From NCBI GenBank assembly GCA_005800255.1, contig SYGW01000021.1:1-13525 (forward strand): a stretch of 13,525 bases of DNA, written 5' to 3'. Made by a program: the position numbers and the translations under genes. Origin of the DNA: Nitrospiraceae bacterium. GTDB lineage: Bacteria; Nitrospirota; Nitrospiria; Nitrospirales; Nitrospiraceae. Positions 1 to 7,478 of the stretch are shown here, one piece after another. A model generated the notes under the pieces. The model ran no database searches. It saw nothing but the letters and a program-made list of their open reading frames with translations, and was not told the DNA's origin. How positions within the stretch are numbered: the stretch's first letter is position 1; every line of letters starts with the position of its first letter.

Positions 1-523
1 GGCCCAAGCGTTTTCCGTCGACGGAGACGCTGGTGACTTGCATGAGGCTGTCGGCGCTGATTCGCATCCAGGGTTGCTGGAGGACCAAGGCTGCGGCCGG
101 AGGTTTTTTCTCGATGCGCGTGGTCCTGATTTCTTCGGACTTGCCGGCGGCTAAAGGAATGATGGTGGAGCTGAATAATAAGAGGACGAGGGACAGGCCT
201 GCGGCGAAGGCAATGAAGGGGGCGGTGATCCAGGGGAGGCTGATGCCGCAACTGCGCATGGCGGTAATTTCATGGCCGCGCATGAGCAACCCAAAGGTGA
301 GGAGGGTGGCCATGAGGATCGCCAGCGGCGCAATCTGGAAGAAGATCGCCGGCGTCTTGAGCAGGAAATAGGTCAGGACGTCGAGCCAGCTGGCGTCGTG
401 GCGCAAGAAACGGCGCACTTTCTCGAAAAAGTCGATGACGAGGTAAATCGTCATCAGGCCGCTAAAACACATCATGAAGATTTTGCTGTATTCGCGAAGG
501 AGATAGCGAAAGAGAATAGGCAT
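1..523 (-). CDS. lptG: LPS export ABC transporter permease LptG (N-terminal part)
   Basis: LptG is one of the two inner-membrane permease subunits that, with the ATPase LptB, extract lipopolysaccharide and pass it to the periplasmic Lpt bridge. Only the first 174 codons are in the window; the gene runs off the left edge. Seen: three hydrophobic segments at about residues 15-33, 56-80 and 98-124, as in the N-terminal half of the YjgP/YjgQ family, and the family-like stretch HEITAMRSCGIS (84-95) between segments 2 and 3. The start of the periplasmic beta-jellyroll domain follows from about residue 130. The ATG at 521-523 lies only 4 nt after the lptF stop, so the two genes are surely co-transcribed and probably translationally coupled; no clear Shine-Dalgarno precedes it. 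The LptG rather than LptF call rests on the YLVIDFFEK segment (27-35) and on its place behind lptF. Confidence 0.88.
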   Translation of the reverse strand, partial: MPILFRYLLREYSKIFMMCFSGLMTIYLVIDFFEKVRRFLRHDASWLDVLTYFLLKTPAIFFQIAPLAILMATLLTFGLLMRGHEITAMRSCGISLPWITAPFIAFAAGLSLVLLLFSSTIIPLAAGKSEEIRTTRIEKKPPAAALVLQQPWMRISADSLMQVTSVSVDGKRLG

Positions 524-527
524 AGGG

Positions 528-1619
528 TTACCGGCGATTCATGATGTATAGCGACACGATGGTCGCGAGCGTGAAGATGCCGTTCGGTAGCCAGGCGCCG
601 GCAAAGGGCGGCAGGACCGCCGTCGTGACCAGGAATTCACAGGCGACATTCAGCATATAGTACATGACAACGATCAAGACGCCGACTGCAAATCCGCCCA
701 TGCGCCCGGATCGTTTGGAGACGATGCCGACCGGCACCCCCAGCAGGCAAAATACGAGTGAGGCGGTGGGGAAGGCCAGATCTTTGTAGTATTCCATCAA
801 GCGTCTGAGCGCGGCGGGGTCGCGCCATTGGGATTCGGTGAGCAGGGTGATAATCGCGTGGTAGGAGGGCCGCTCCTCCGTGGCCGCGTAGCCGCTTTGA
901 TTCAGCGAAAGCTTCAGATCGTAGCTCGCAAAGACGGTCTGTTCGTATTGATCGGTCTGCTTCGGTCGGTTGTGAATGACTCCCTGCTGCAGATGGAGCG
1001 CGACGTGATTGCTGGAGGCGTCCATCAGAACTTCATACTGTTGCGCCACGATGATGCGGGGATTGTCGGCATTGCGCACATCGGAGATGAAGATGCCGGT
1101 CGTGGCCTGCTCCGGCGCGCTATCCGGGACGTAGATCGTCAGGTTGGGGAGGGGCTCGTTAAACGTGCCCCGCTCCAGCGCCAGCACCAACTGATCCTTC
1201 AGGAGGTTCAGGGCGACCTTTTTAAGGTTGATGGAGCTCCAGGGTTGTCCCCACTGAGCCAAGCACAGAGTCAGTCCAAATACGAGCAGGGCAAAGAGCA
1301 GCACCGGGCGGGTCAGCCGCAGGAGGCTCATCCCGGCCGCCTGCATTGCCACCAGTTCTTTATCGAAGGATAGCCGCCCGAAGGCGGTAATCGAGGCGAT
1401 GATCCCGGCGATGGGGAGGGTCAACACGAGGAACGAGGGCATGAGATGGGCGAAAACTTGCAGCACCGCCACGATCCCGACACCTTTGGTGACTAGCAGT
1501 TCCACCAGACGCAGGAGTTCCCGCGTGAGCATCACGAAGCAGAGGGCCCCGAGGCTTAAGCTAAAAGGGGACAGGAGTTCGGAGAAGATGTAGCGGTCTA
1601 GCAGCGTTCGTAGAAACAT
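528..1619 (-). CDS. lptF: LPS export ABC transporter permease LptF
   Basis: LptF pairs with LptG as the membrane part of the LptB2FG exporter. With the ATG at 1617-1619 the protein has 363 residues, a usual family length. Seen: an amphipathic N-terminus with LLDRYIFSELL, three hydrophobic segments in the first 125 residues, a polar periplasmic region of about 130 residues, then three more hydrophobic segments before the C-terminal SLYIMNRR. That is the 3 + jellyroll + 3 layout of the family. A GTG 33 nt upstream (1650-1652) keeps the frame open, but it lies inside the -10 element of the promoter at 1651-1679, so a transcript from that promoter cannot contain it. The ATG at 1619 is preceded by GAGGAG at a rather long spacing of 13 nt. 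lptG follows after 4 nt. lptB is not in the window. Confidence 0.92.
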   Translation of the reverse strand: MFLRTLLDRYIFSELLSPFSLSLGALCFVMLTRELLRLVELLVTKGVGIVAVLQVFAHLMPSFLVLTLPIAGIIASITAFGRLSFDKELVAMQAAGMSLLRLTRPVLLFALLVFGLTLCLAQWGQPWSSINLKKVALNLLKDQLVLALERGTFNEPLPNLTIYVPDSAPEQATTGIFISDVRNADNPRIIVAQQYEVLMDASSNHVALHLQQGVIHNRPKQTDQYEQTVFASYDLKLSLNQSGYAATEERPSYHAIITLLTESQWRDPAALRRLMEYYKDLAFPTASLVFCLLGVPVGIVSKRSGRMGGFAVGVLIVVMYYMLNVACEFLVTTAVLPPFAGAWLPNGIFTLATIVSLYIMNRR

Positions 1620-1650
1620 TCGAAGAATCCCGCTCCTCGCACGGTGTGAC

Positions 1651-1679
1651 ACTATAGGCGACTGGGCGAAGCTTGTCCA
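1651..1679 (-). promoter_or_regulatory. sigma70-type promoter of lptFG
   Basis: Read on the minus strand, TGGACA (1679-1674) and TATAGT (1656-1651) are separated by exactly 17 nt. Each hexamer matches the sigma70 consensus at 5 of 6 positions. Transcription would begin near 1644, giving a leader of about 25 nt before the lptF ATG at 1619. The position decides between the two possible lptF starts. Confidence 0.7.
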
Positions 1680-1724
1680 CCACGCGCGCGGCTGGGCCGG
1701 TTTGCTCCTTGCCAGGGACTTGGC

Positions 1725-1754
1725 TTGACAAGGTTTGAAATGCCATGATACATG
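1725..1754 (+). promoter_or_regulatory. Candidate promoter of the cold-shock gene
   Basis: A perfect TTGACA (1725-1730) is followed after 18 nt by TACATG (1749-1754), which has an extended -10 TG at 1746-1747. The -10 is weak (3 of 6). Transcription would start near 1761 and give a leader of about 165 nt, similar in scale to the long leaders known for E. coli cspA. It diverges from the lptF promoter, with the two -35 elements about 45 bp apart. Confidence 0.4.
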
Positions 1755-1760
1755 CTGCGC

Positions 1761-1924
1761 GATTTATAACCAAGATGGGTCTCGTGATCGATTTTGTCTC
1801 TTCCCTGAGCCGGTCAGTCCAGCCCGCGCTTCTTTCTGTTATTTCTCTTCATCATGTGTGTTGCCAACTGCTTCGGGAGCCGGCAGCGTAACTCTGCGTG
1901 GCCGTTGAGGAAAGGAGTATTTTC
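1761..1924 (+). promoter_or_regulatory. Long 5' leader of the cold-shock gene
   Basis: If the promoter at 1725-1754 is real, about 165 nt are transcribed ahead of the start codon. The leader has a pyrimidine-rich tract (about 1829-1850) and a small hairpin, CTGC plus CGG (1868-1876) pairing with CCGGCAG (1880-1886) around a GAG loop, some 20 nt before the Shine-Dalgarno. An ATG at 1854 opens a 24-codon frame whose TGA (1926-1928) overlaps the cold-shock ATG as ATGA; it has no Shine-Dalgarno and may be chance. Long structured leaders mediate cold induction of cspA-type genes in E. coli; that role here is inference. Confidence 0.35.
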
Positions 1925-2143
1925 ATGAAGGAAAAAGGGACAGTGAAGTGGTTTAACGACCGCAAGGGGTTCGGATTTATTCGTCTTGAGAGCGGGGATG
2001 ATGTCTTCGTGCATTATTCCGCCTTGCAGGGAGAAGGATTTAAGACGCTGAAAGAGGGAGAGAACGTGGAGTTTGATGTGGTGCAAGGCGCCAAGGGGCC
2101 GCAGGCGTCGAACGTGTTGAAAGCTGCCGTCTCCGGCTCCTAA
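1925..2143 (+). CDS. cspA: CspA-family cold-shock protein
   Basis: A 72-residue single cold-shock domain protein that binds single-stranded RNA and DNA and melts mRNA secondary structure. Seen: the GTVKWFN opening (5-11), RNP1 KGFGFI (14-19) and RNP2 DVFVHY (26-31). The aromatic residues W9, F16, F18, F28, H30 and Y31 that stack on bases are all present, and EGENVEFDV is followed by GPQASNV near the end, as in the family. The ATG at 1925 has an excellent Shine-Dalgarno, AGGAAAGGAG (1908-1917), at 7 nt spacing. The frame opens further upstream from a GTG at 1898, but that would add nine residues before the conserved start and lacks a ribosome site. The gene is monocistronic, with its own terminator directly behind it. 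Whether it is cold-induced or constitutive cannot be read from the coding sequence. Confidence 0.95.
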   Translation: MKEKGTVKWFNDRKGFGFIRLESGDDVFVHYSALQGEGFKTLKEGENVEFDVVQGAKGPQASNVLKAAVSGS

Positions 2144-2171
2144 GGGTTTCAGTCTCGAGATCTTCGCTGCA

Positions 2172-2213
2172 GGCCTGTCCCACTCTGTCGTGGGGCAGGC
2201 CGTTGTTTTTTTT
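2172..2213 (+). terminator. Rho-independent terminator after the cold-shock gene
   Basis: GGCCTGTCCCAC (2172-2183) pairs with GTGGGGCAGGCC (2190-2201) as a 12-bp stem with one G-U pair and a 6-nt loop. It is followed by a T-rich tract (2203-2213) broken by a single G. It lies 28 nt after the cold-shock stop codon and is the clearest intrinsic terminator in the window. Confidence 0.92.
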
Positions 2214-2237
2214 GCCTGCCGAGTATCCCCCATTTCG

Positions 2238-2266
2238 TTGACAAGATTCAGGGCCACTGTTAGCGT
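2238..2266 (+). promoter_or_regulatory. Candidate promoter of the TPR pseudogene
   Basis: TTGACA (2238-2243), 17 nt, then TAGCGT (2261-2266) preceded by an extended -10 TG (2258-2259). It lies after the cold-shock terminator and ends 12 nt before the GGAGG of the pseudogene. The -35 is perfect and the -10 is poor. If active, the pseudogene is still transcribed. Confidence 0.45.
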
Positions 2267-2288
2267 TTATACGTTGTGGAGGTTTATT

Positions 2289-3462
2289 TTGGCGATCGAC
2301 CGCAGCAAGGTTTTACATAGTGCACAGCTCCTGGCGTCACGGGGGCAATTCGAGGAAGTTATCGCTGAGTGGAGGCGGCTTTCGGCCGAATCGCCCGGCG
2401 ATGGCAGCATCTTCAATTCGATCGGTGACTTGCACCTCAAGCGCCATGCGACGCAGGGTGCCGTGACCGCATTTATGCAGGCTGCCACAGCCTTTCGTGC
2501 GGAAGGGGCCACCTTGAAGGCGATTGCCACGCTCAAGAAAATCTTGAAGGTCGATTCCTTGCAGTACGATGTGTACTGGCATCTGGGGGACCTCAATGCG
2601 GAGTGGGGGTTGCTGAACAGCGCGGTGCAAGATTATCTCGTCCTCGGAACCCATTACCTCAAGAAGGCAACAGCAAGGGCGCGATGGAGATCTATCGGAG
2701 GATTGTCAGCCGGGATCCCTCGAATCTGGATGCGCAACGGCAGGTGGCGGAGTTGTGTCGGCAAGAAAATATGCCGGATGAGGCCCTGAAAGTGTATTTG
2801 CAGTTGGGGCGTGAGTGGTCGGCGCAACTGGGTTATGCGGAGGCCAAGGAGGCCTATCAGGCCGTGTTGCGCATCAATCCGGCCAACAGCGAGGTGCTCC
2901 AATTCATTGAGCATGTCGAGAAGATCGATGCGATGCCTGAACAGGCGGTGAAGGCGGGAGTGGGTCGTGCGGGGGGCCACCCAGGAGTTCTGAGCCGGTC
3001 GATCTGCTGGCAGAAGCGACCCGCCGGATCGAGGCCAAGCAGTTTGCCAGAGCTGAGGCCATTCTTCATCAATTGCTGACGGTCGATTCCGGGAACCAAG
3101 CCGTCTGCCAATTGTTGGCGAAGGTTCATCTGTAACGAGGCGATCTCCGGGGGGCGCTGGGCGAATATCGCTACCTGGCAGGGGCGGCCTTGCGAGTGCA
3201 AGACTAGGGGCAGGCCGAAGCGCTGATTGCGGAGTTTTTGGCGATCGAACCGCAGTCGGCGGCGATGCGAGAACTCTATGGAGAACTCTGCGAAGCGCAA
3301 GGCGATGCGACGAACGCTGTGCTCCAGTATGAGAAGGCGGTTGAGCTCTTGTTGGTCCATCCTGAGCCCGGGATGCCGACTTTGCCGCAGGAGCTACTCG
3401 AGAAGGTTGCCGCCTTGGCACCCGATAGTTTGGCAGTGAAGAAGCTGACGGCCCTCATGTAG
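2289..3462 (+). pseudogene. Decayed tetratricopeptide-repeat (TPR) protein gene
   Basis: A TTG start (2289) with a perfect GGAGG (2278-2282) at 6 nt spacing opens a helical TPR-like protein starting MAIDRSKVLHSAQLLASRG. The frame continues to about 2665. It must then shift back by one base within about 2661-2668, so that LKK runs on into GNSKGAMEIYRRIV. This second frame holds until about 2945-3000, where it shifts again by one base, possibly in the G6 run at 2971-2976. The third frame is TPR-like to the TAG at 3460-3462 but contains two in-frame stops, TAA (3133-3135) and TAG (3205-3207); each could be a C-to-T change of a Gln codon. Adding back one base at each shift gives exactly 392 codons, that is, a 391-residue ancestor. 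Several helix-turn-helix units with the TPR look (for example residues 60-190) are visible. TPR proteins are protein-interaction scaffolds; the partner is unknown. Confidence 0.85.
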
Positions 3463-3486
3463 GGCAGGGCCGCGGCTGGCTCATCT

Positions 3487-3517
3487 GCTCCGGCTCCCTC
3501 CGGGGCTCCGTTGTTTT
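3487..3517 (+). terminator. Weak terminator-like hairpin behind the TPR pseudogene
   Basis: GCTCCGG (3487-3493) pairs with CCGGGGC (3500-3506) with one G-U pair and a 6-nt loop. TTGTTTT (3511-3517) follows, but after a 4-nt gap. It is 24 nt past the pseudogene stop, between convergent genes. The gap makes it a marginal call. Confidence 0.35.
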
Positions 3518-3566
3518 CCTCAGCCTCGATCTCATCCAGCCCAGTCTAAGCTTCGCTCCCACCCTG

Positions 3567-4526
3567 CTAGTGAATCTGATTCGGGGCAGGACGTCCGTTC
3601 AAGACCGCCCGGATATTCTTCAAACAGATCAGTCCCATGTTTACCCTGGCCTGCAGGGTGGCGGAGCCGATGTGGGGAAGCAGCACGGCTTGTTGGACGC
3701 GAGCCAGCGCCTGGTGCAGGACCGGTTCTTCTTCATACACGTCGAGGCCGGCTCCGGCGATCGTGCCATGCGTGAGGGCCTCGACCAAGGCTCCTTCATC
3801 GACGATCGGACCACGAGCCGTGTTGATGAGGAGGGCCGTGGGTTTCATCCGGCGCAACTCGTGTGCACCGACCAGGTGACGGGTGTCCGGTGTGAGGGGC
3901 ACATGGATCGTTACGATATCGGACTCTTCAAGGAGCCCGTGCAGTGACCGGTATTCGCATTTTTGAGGGCCAGTTGCTGCGGCGAGGGGGTGACGCTGGT
4001 GGTAGAGCACCGTCATGCGGAATCCCGCAGCCCGTTGGGCCACGGCTTGTCCGATTCGTCCCATGCCGATAATGCCCAATGTCTTGCCTGAAACATCCGT
4101 TCCCAAGAGTTGCGTGGGACTCCAGCCGGTCCATACGCCGGATCGAACGAGGGCATCGCCTTCCACGAGGCGGCGCGCCGTCGCCAGGAGCAGGGCCCAG
4201 GTTAGATCTGCCGTGGCATCCGTCAAGACGTCCGGCGTATTGGTCACGATGAGGCCCTGTTGTTGCGCGGCCGCGAGATCGATGTTGTTGTAGCCGACTG
4301 CATAGTTCGCCAGAATTTTCAGCCTGGTGGCATCGTGAATGGTTGTGGCGTCGATGCGATCGCCCAAGGTCACGATCGCGGCATCGGCTTGGCAGAGGCC
4401 ATCCCGCAACGCCGCTGGAGAGGGCAAGGCATCGAGCGGTTCCTTCACTAGTTGAAACTGTTCCCGCGCGAGGGCCATGACGGGATCGGGGAGCAGGCGT
4501 GAAATATACAGAGAAGGACGCATCAT
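3567..4526 (-). CDS. D-isomer-specific 2-hydroxyacid dehydrogenase (glyoxylate/hydroxypyruvate reductase type)
   Basis: A 319-residue cytosolic NAD(P)H-dependent reductase that should interconvert a 2-oxoacid (glyoxylate, hydroxypyruvate or similar) and the D-2-hydroxyacid. Seen: the dinucleotide-binding loop GMGRIG (154-159) in the insert domain, the substrate- and carboxylate-binding R238 in INTARGPIVDE, the conserved Glu (E267) in DVYEEEP, and the catalytic H285 in LLPHIGSAT. All active-site residues are intact and the length is normal. The strand after the glycine loop ends LYHQR with no Asp, which in this family points to NADPH rather than NADH (inference). Two ATG codons in tandem (4521-4526) could start it; the ribosome site is weak. 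It diverges from the FAD/Fe-S oxidoreductase gene with 108 bp between starts. Members of this superfamily are hard to tell apart by eye, so the exact substrate is open. Confidence 0.9.
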   Translation of the reverse strand: MMRPSLYISRLLPDPVMALAREQFQLVKEPLDALPSPAALRDGLCQADAAIVTLGDRIDATTIHDATRLKILANYAVGYNNIDLAAAQQQGLIVTNTPDVLTDATADLTWALLLATARRLVEGDALVRSGVWTGWSPTQLLGTDVSGKTLGIIGMGRIGQAVAQRAAGFRMTVLYHQRHPLAAATGPQKCEYRSLHGLLEESDIVTIHVPLTPDTRHLVGAHELRRMKPTALLINTARGPIVDEGALVEALTHGTIAGAGLDVYEEEPVLHQALARVQQAVLLPHIGSATLQARVNMGLICLKNIRAVLNGRPAPNQIH

Positions 4527-4552
4527 AGGTTTCTGCTTCTAATTGGAGTTGT

Positions 4553-4581
4553 ATTTTAGCTGGTCGCGCGCCGCGCAACAA
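4553..4581 (-). promoter_or_regulatory. Candidate promoter of the 2-hydroxyacid dehydrogenase gene
   Basis: On the minus strand, TTGTTG (4581-4576), 17 nt, then TAAAAT (4558-4553). The -10 matches 5 of 6 and the -35 matches 3 of 6. Its -35 lies only 6 bp from that of the oppositely directed promoter at 4588-4617, so one regulator could act on both genes. A CTGGT/ACCAG inverted repeat (4560-4564 and 4581-4585) spans the spacer. Confidence 0.5.
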
Positions 4582-4587
4582 CCAGGC

Positions 4588-4617
4588 TTGTACTGCTCTC
4601 AAGAGTCTGTCTAGAAT
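4588..4617 (+). promoter_or_regulatory. Candidate promoter of the FAD/Fe-S oxidoreductase operon
   Basis: TTGTAC (4588-4593), 18 nt, then TAGAAT (4612-4617; 5 of 6 to the -10 consensus). Transcription would begin near 4624, only about 11 nt before the ATG at 4635. No Shine-Dalgarno precedes that ATG, so the mRNA would be nearly leaderless. Confidence 0.45.
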
Positions 4618-4634
4618 GCGCAACCCATTCAACT

Positions 4635-7478
4635 ATGACTGCACCAACTCTCATTCTGCCTGAACGATCCCACGCCGTCGCTTCCGACCTTCGGGCGTCG
4701 CTCGGGAGGGACAAGGTCAAGGATGACTATTCGACGCTCACCGCTTATGCGGTGGATGCGAGTATTTATCGTATGGCGCCCCGGGCGGTCGTGTTGGTCG
4801 AGTCCGAGGAGGATATCGCTGTCACGGTACGGTATGCCGTGCAGCGAGGTATTCCCCTCGCGCCTCGCGCTGCCGGAACGAACCTGACCGGCTCGGCGAT
4901 CGGGTCCGGGATCATCCTGGACGTCTCGCGTATGAATCGCGTCCTGGAGCTGAATCGCGACGAGCGTTGGGCTAGGGTGCAGCCTGGGATCGTGCTGGCC
5001 GAGTTGAATAAACAGCTGGGGCGGCAGGGACTCTTGTTCGGTCCCGACCCCTCCAGCGGCGACATGTGCAAGCTGGGCGGGATGTTGGCGAACAATTCAT
5101 CCGGTCCTCACACGTTGAGGTACGGTGCCGTGAAGGATAATGTGGCGGCGCTCCGCGTCTGCCTGCAGTCCGGCGAATGGTTGGATGCCAAGTCCTATGG
5201 GCTTAACGATCCTGCTTGTGTCGACTTGTTGACAGCGAGCCGGCCGCTTCGGGCTGTGCGGTCGCTGGTGCAAGACCATGCAGCGCTGATCGCGCAGAAG
5301 CGTCCGACCGTCAGCAAGAACAGTTGCGGCTACAATCTCTTCGGACTTGCCGACGGATTTGCGCAAGGCCGCTTCGACCTCCCCAAGCTCTTCGTCGGCA
5401 GCGAGGGCACGCTCGGTCTCTTTAGCGAAGCCACCATCATGCTGGTGGAGAAACCCACCGCGACCCTCACGGCGCTCATTCACTTTCACCGGCTGGAAGA
5501 AGTCGGCGAGGCGGTGCCGAAGCTGCTGGAGTTGCATCCGAGCGCACTGGAAGTGATGGATGCCAACACGCTCAATCTGATCGGCCGGGCGAAGCATGGC
5601 ATTCCGGCTGATGCGGCCGCCACGCTGTTGATCGAGTTGGATGAGAACGGAGCAGGGGCCGGCCTTCGGGAGCAGGCCGAGCGGATGACGACAATCTGCC
5701 GCACCTATCGCCTCACCTCCGATCCGGTCATCGCGTTCGATCCTGAGCAGCGAGACCAGTTATGGAAGGCCCGCAAGGCCCTCTATCCCACGCTCTATCG
5801 ATTCGATCCCAGGAAGAAGCCTATCAATTTTGTGGATGATGTGGTGGTGCCGGCTGAACGGATCAGCGAACTCATCCGCTATCTGGAGGAGTTCTTTGTC
5901 GGGCAGCATGTGCCGGTCGCGATCTTCGGCCATATCGGGGACGGGAACGCCCATATCATCCCCTTGCTCGACGTGAACGATTCAGGCGACTTCCAGAAGA
6001 TGGTGCAGGCCTATCATGAGATTCATCAAACGGTGTTAGGCCGTTTCGGGGGCTCGATCTGCGGGGAGCACGGGGATGGCCGGGTGCGAGCCGAATATGT
6101 GAAGACGATGTTCGGCCCGGAGCTGTACGATCTGTTCGTGCAGGTGAAGCAGAGCTTTGATCCTTCCGGGGTGCTGAATCCCGGCATCAAGATCAGCGAC
6201 CGGCCCTTCACGGACCATATTGACTATGTGCGATTGTCGAAGCCCTGCGCGACCTGCGCCAAATGTAATGCCGTCTGTCCGGTCTACGATGTCTTTCAAT
6301 CGGAAGACATGAGCTCGCGGGGCTGGTTCGAGATCGTCACCGATAAGAACTATAGCTATCTCAATTCGAAGCGAGTGGTGGAGGCTTGTCTCAATTGCAA
6401 GTCCTGCCGGACGGCCTGTCCTGCCGGAGTCGATGTGTCGCAGCTCATCCTGGACCGGCGAGCCGAACATCCGAACAAGATGGCCGGTCTGCTCTTTCGC
6501 CTCCACGCGCGGGCATGGTTGTTTGAGCCGCTGTTGAAATTGCTTGCGCACGGTCAATGGCTCTGGGATCGGCCTCCGATGCGGCGGCGGCTCGATCGTT
6601 TGACGAGGCCCATCATGCAGGGTCTGGCTGCGACGGCGCGATTGTCGCCTCAGCTGGCCTTGCCTCGATTGGCCAAGCGGCAGCTCCGCGACCGTTATCC
6701 GGAACTGATTCCCCATGCAGGGCAAGGGGTTCGCTCCCCGGTGGCCTACTTTCATGGCTGCGCGGCCAATTATTTCGACGACGGGGTGGGGGATGCGGTG
6801 ATTGCCGTGCTGCGAAAGCACGGGGTCGAACCGGATCTGCCCACGCAACGTTGCTCCGGAACGCCGATTGAAACTTATGGACATCGTGAATTGGCCAAAG
6901 AGGGAGCGCGGGTCAACCTCGCCTCCATGGCAGGGTACGAGAAGGTCGTGACCGGCTGCGCTTCCTGCACCCTGATGCTGAAGGACTATCCGACGTTGTT
7001 CGCCGGTGAGCCAGAGCAGGCAGCGGCCCAGGCCTTAGCCACAAGGGTCACCCATATTGCGGAGTTTGTATCACAATCGCCGGTGAAGCTGGCCATGGCC
7101 AGTCAGCAGCCCAAGCCCTGCAAGGTGGCCTACCATTCCTCCTGCCATCTGCGAGCGGCGGGAGTGACCAAGGAGCCTCGTGCGATTCTGGCAGGGCTAC
7201 CGGGGGTCGAATATGTCGAAATGCCGGACGCGGACCGTTGCGCCGGCGGAGCCGGAACCTATCTGGTGAAGGACTTCGAGACGTCGCAGCGGATCGTCGA
7301 GCGGAAGCGACAGGCCGTCGAGCAGAGCGGGGCAGAGGTGGTGGCCACCAGCTGCCCCGCCTGTATGATTCAATTACGGACCGGATTGCAGGGGGCAGCG
7401 GAGGTGAAACACGTGGCGCAGATGATGCAGGAAGCCTACGAGGCGGCAGATCGACAGAAGGATGGAGGCACAGTATGA
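4635..7478 (+). CDS. FAD- and Fe-S-binding D-2-hydroxyacid dehydrogenase with two CCG-type domains
   Basis: A 947-residue fusion of a GlcD/D-2-hydroxyglutarate-dehydrogenase-like flavoprotein with a GlcF/GlpC-like Fe-S half, expected to oxidise a 2-hydroxyacid and pass electrons through Fe-S clusters to a quinone or other acceptor. Seen: an FAD-binding PCMH domain (about 45-270; PRAAGTNLTGSAIG at 77-90, GPDPSSG at 136-142, GGMLANNSSG at 148-157). A catalytic cap domain carries GHIGDGNAH (432-440) and GEHGDGR (477-483), whose H433, H440 and E478 match the metal and substrate site of the D-2-hydroxyglutarate dehydrogenase family. Two ferredoxin-type clusters follow (C538, C541, C544, C548; C585, C588, C591, C595). 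Two CCG-type domains (C709, C740, C775, C778; C837, C869, C907, C910) both lack the second Cys of CCG. No signal peptide or membrane span, so it is cytosolic or peripheral. The ATG lacks a Shine-Dalgarno. It overlaps the cytochrome gene by ATGA. Substrate (lactate, glycolate, 2-hydroxyglutarate) is undecided. Confidence 0.92.
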   Translation: MTAPTLILPERSHAVASDLRASLGRDKVKDDYSTLTAYAVDASIYRMAPRAVVLVESEEDIAVTVRYAVQRGIPLAPRAAGTNLTGSAIGSGIILDVSRMNRVLELNRDERWARVQPGIVLAELNKQLGRQGLLFGPDPSSGDMCKLGGMLANNSSGPHTLRYGAVKDNVAALRVCLQSGEWLDAKSYGLNDPACVDLLTASRPLRAVRSLVQDHAALIAQKRPTVSKNSCGYNLFGLADGFAQGRFDLPKLFVGSEGTLGLFSEATIMLVEKPTATLTALIHFHRLEEVGEAVPKLLELHPSALEVMDANTLNLIGRAKHGIPADAAATLLIELDENGAGAGLREQAERMTTICRTYRLTSDPVIAFDPEQRDQLWKARKALYPTLYRFDPRKKPINFVDDVVVPAERISELIRYLEEFFVGQHVPVAIFGHIGDGNAHIIPLLDVNDSGDFQKMVQAYHEIHQTVLGRFGGSICGEHGDGRVRAEYVKTMFGPELYDLFVQVKQSFDPSGVLNPGIKISDRPFTDHIDYVRLSKPCATCAKCNAVCPVYDVFQSEDMSSRGWFEIVTDKNYSYLNSKRVVEACLNCKSCRTACPAGVDVSQLILDRRAEHPNKMAGLLFRLHARAWLFEPLLKLLAHGQWLWDRPPMRRRLDRLTRPIMQGLAATARLSPQLALPRLAKRQLRDRYPELIPHAGQGVRSPVAYFHGCAANYFDDGVGDAVIAVLRKHGVEPDLPTQRCSGTPIETYGHRELAKEGARVNLASMAGYEKVVTGCASCTLMLKDYPTLFAGEPEQAAAQALATRVTHIAEFVSQSPVKLAMASQQPKPCKVAYHSSCHLRAAGVTKEPRAILAGLPGVEYVEMPDADRCAGGAGTYLVKDFETSQRIVERKRQAVEQSGAEVVATSCPACMIQLRTGLQGAAEVKHVAQMMQEAYEAADRQKDGGTV

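Noticed and set aside
124..127. DEFH in place of DEAH in the hrpB product (residues 124-127) as a defective motif
   Set aside because: DEFH is the normal motif II of the HrpB family.
828..1373. 181-codon plus-strand frame inside lptF
   Set aside because: Antisense shadow of an LptF with the expected membrane topology.
2190..2288. Upstream GTG extension of the TPR frame
   Set aside because: The GTG at 2190 is inside the cold-shock terminator. The TTG at 2289 has a perfect GGAGG at 6 nt.
2654..3421. 255-codon minus-strand frame over the TPR pseudogene
   Set aside because: Composition (Arg, Pro, Ser rich) is that of an antisense shadow. The plus-strand frames show clear TPR helices and a ribosome site, so the minus frame only looks long because the true gene is broken.
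3928..4632. 234-codon minus-strand frame overlapping the 2-hydroxyacid dehydrogenase
   Set aside because: Same strand, wrong frame of a gene with complete catalytic residues; it also crosses its promoter.
6036..6884. 282-codon minus-strand frame inside the FAD/Fe-S gene
   Set aside because: Opposite a gene with intact FAD and Fe-S motifs; no ribosome site and no domain.
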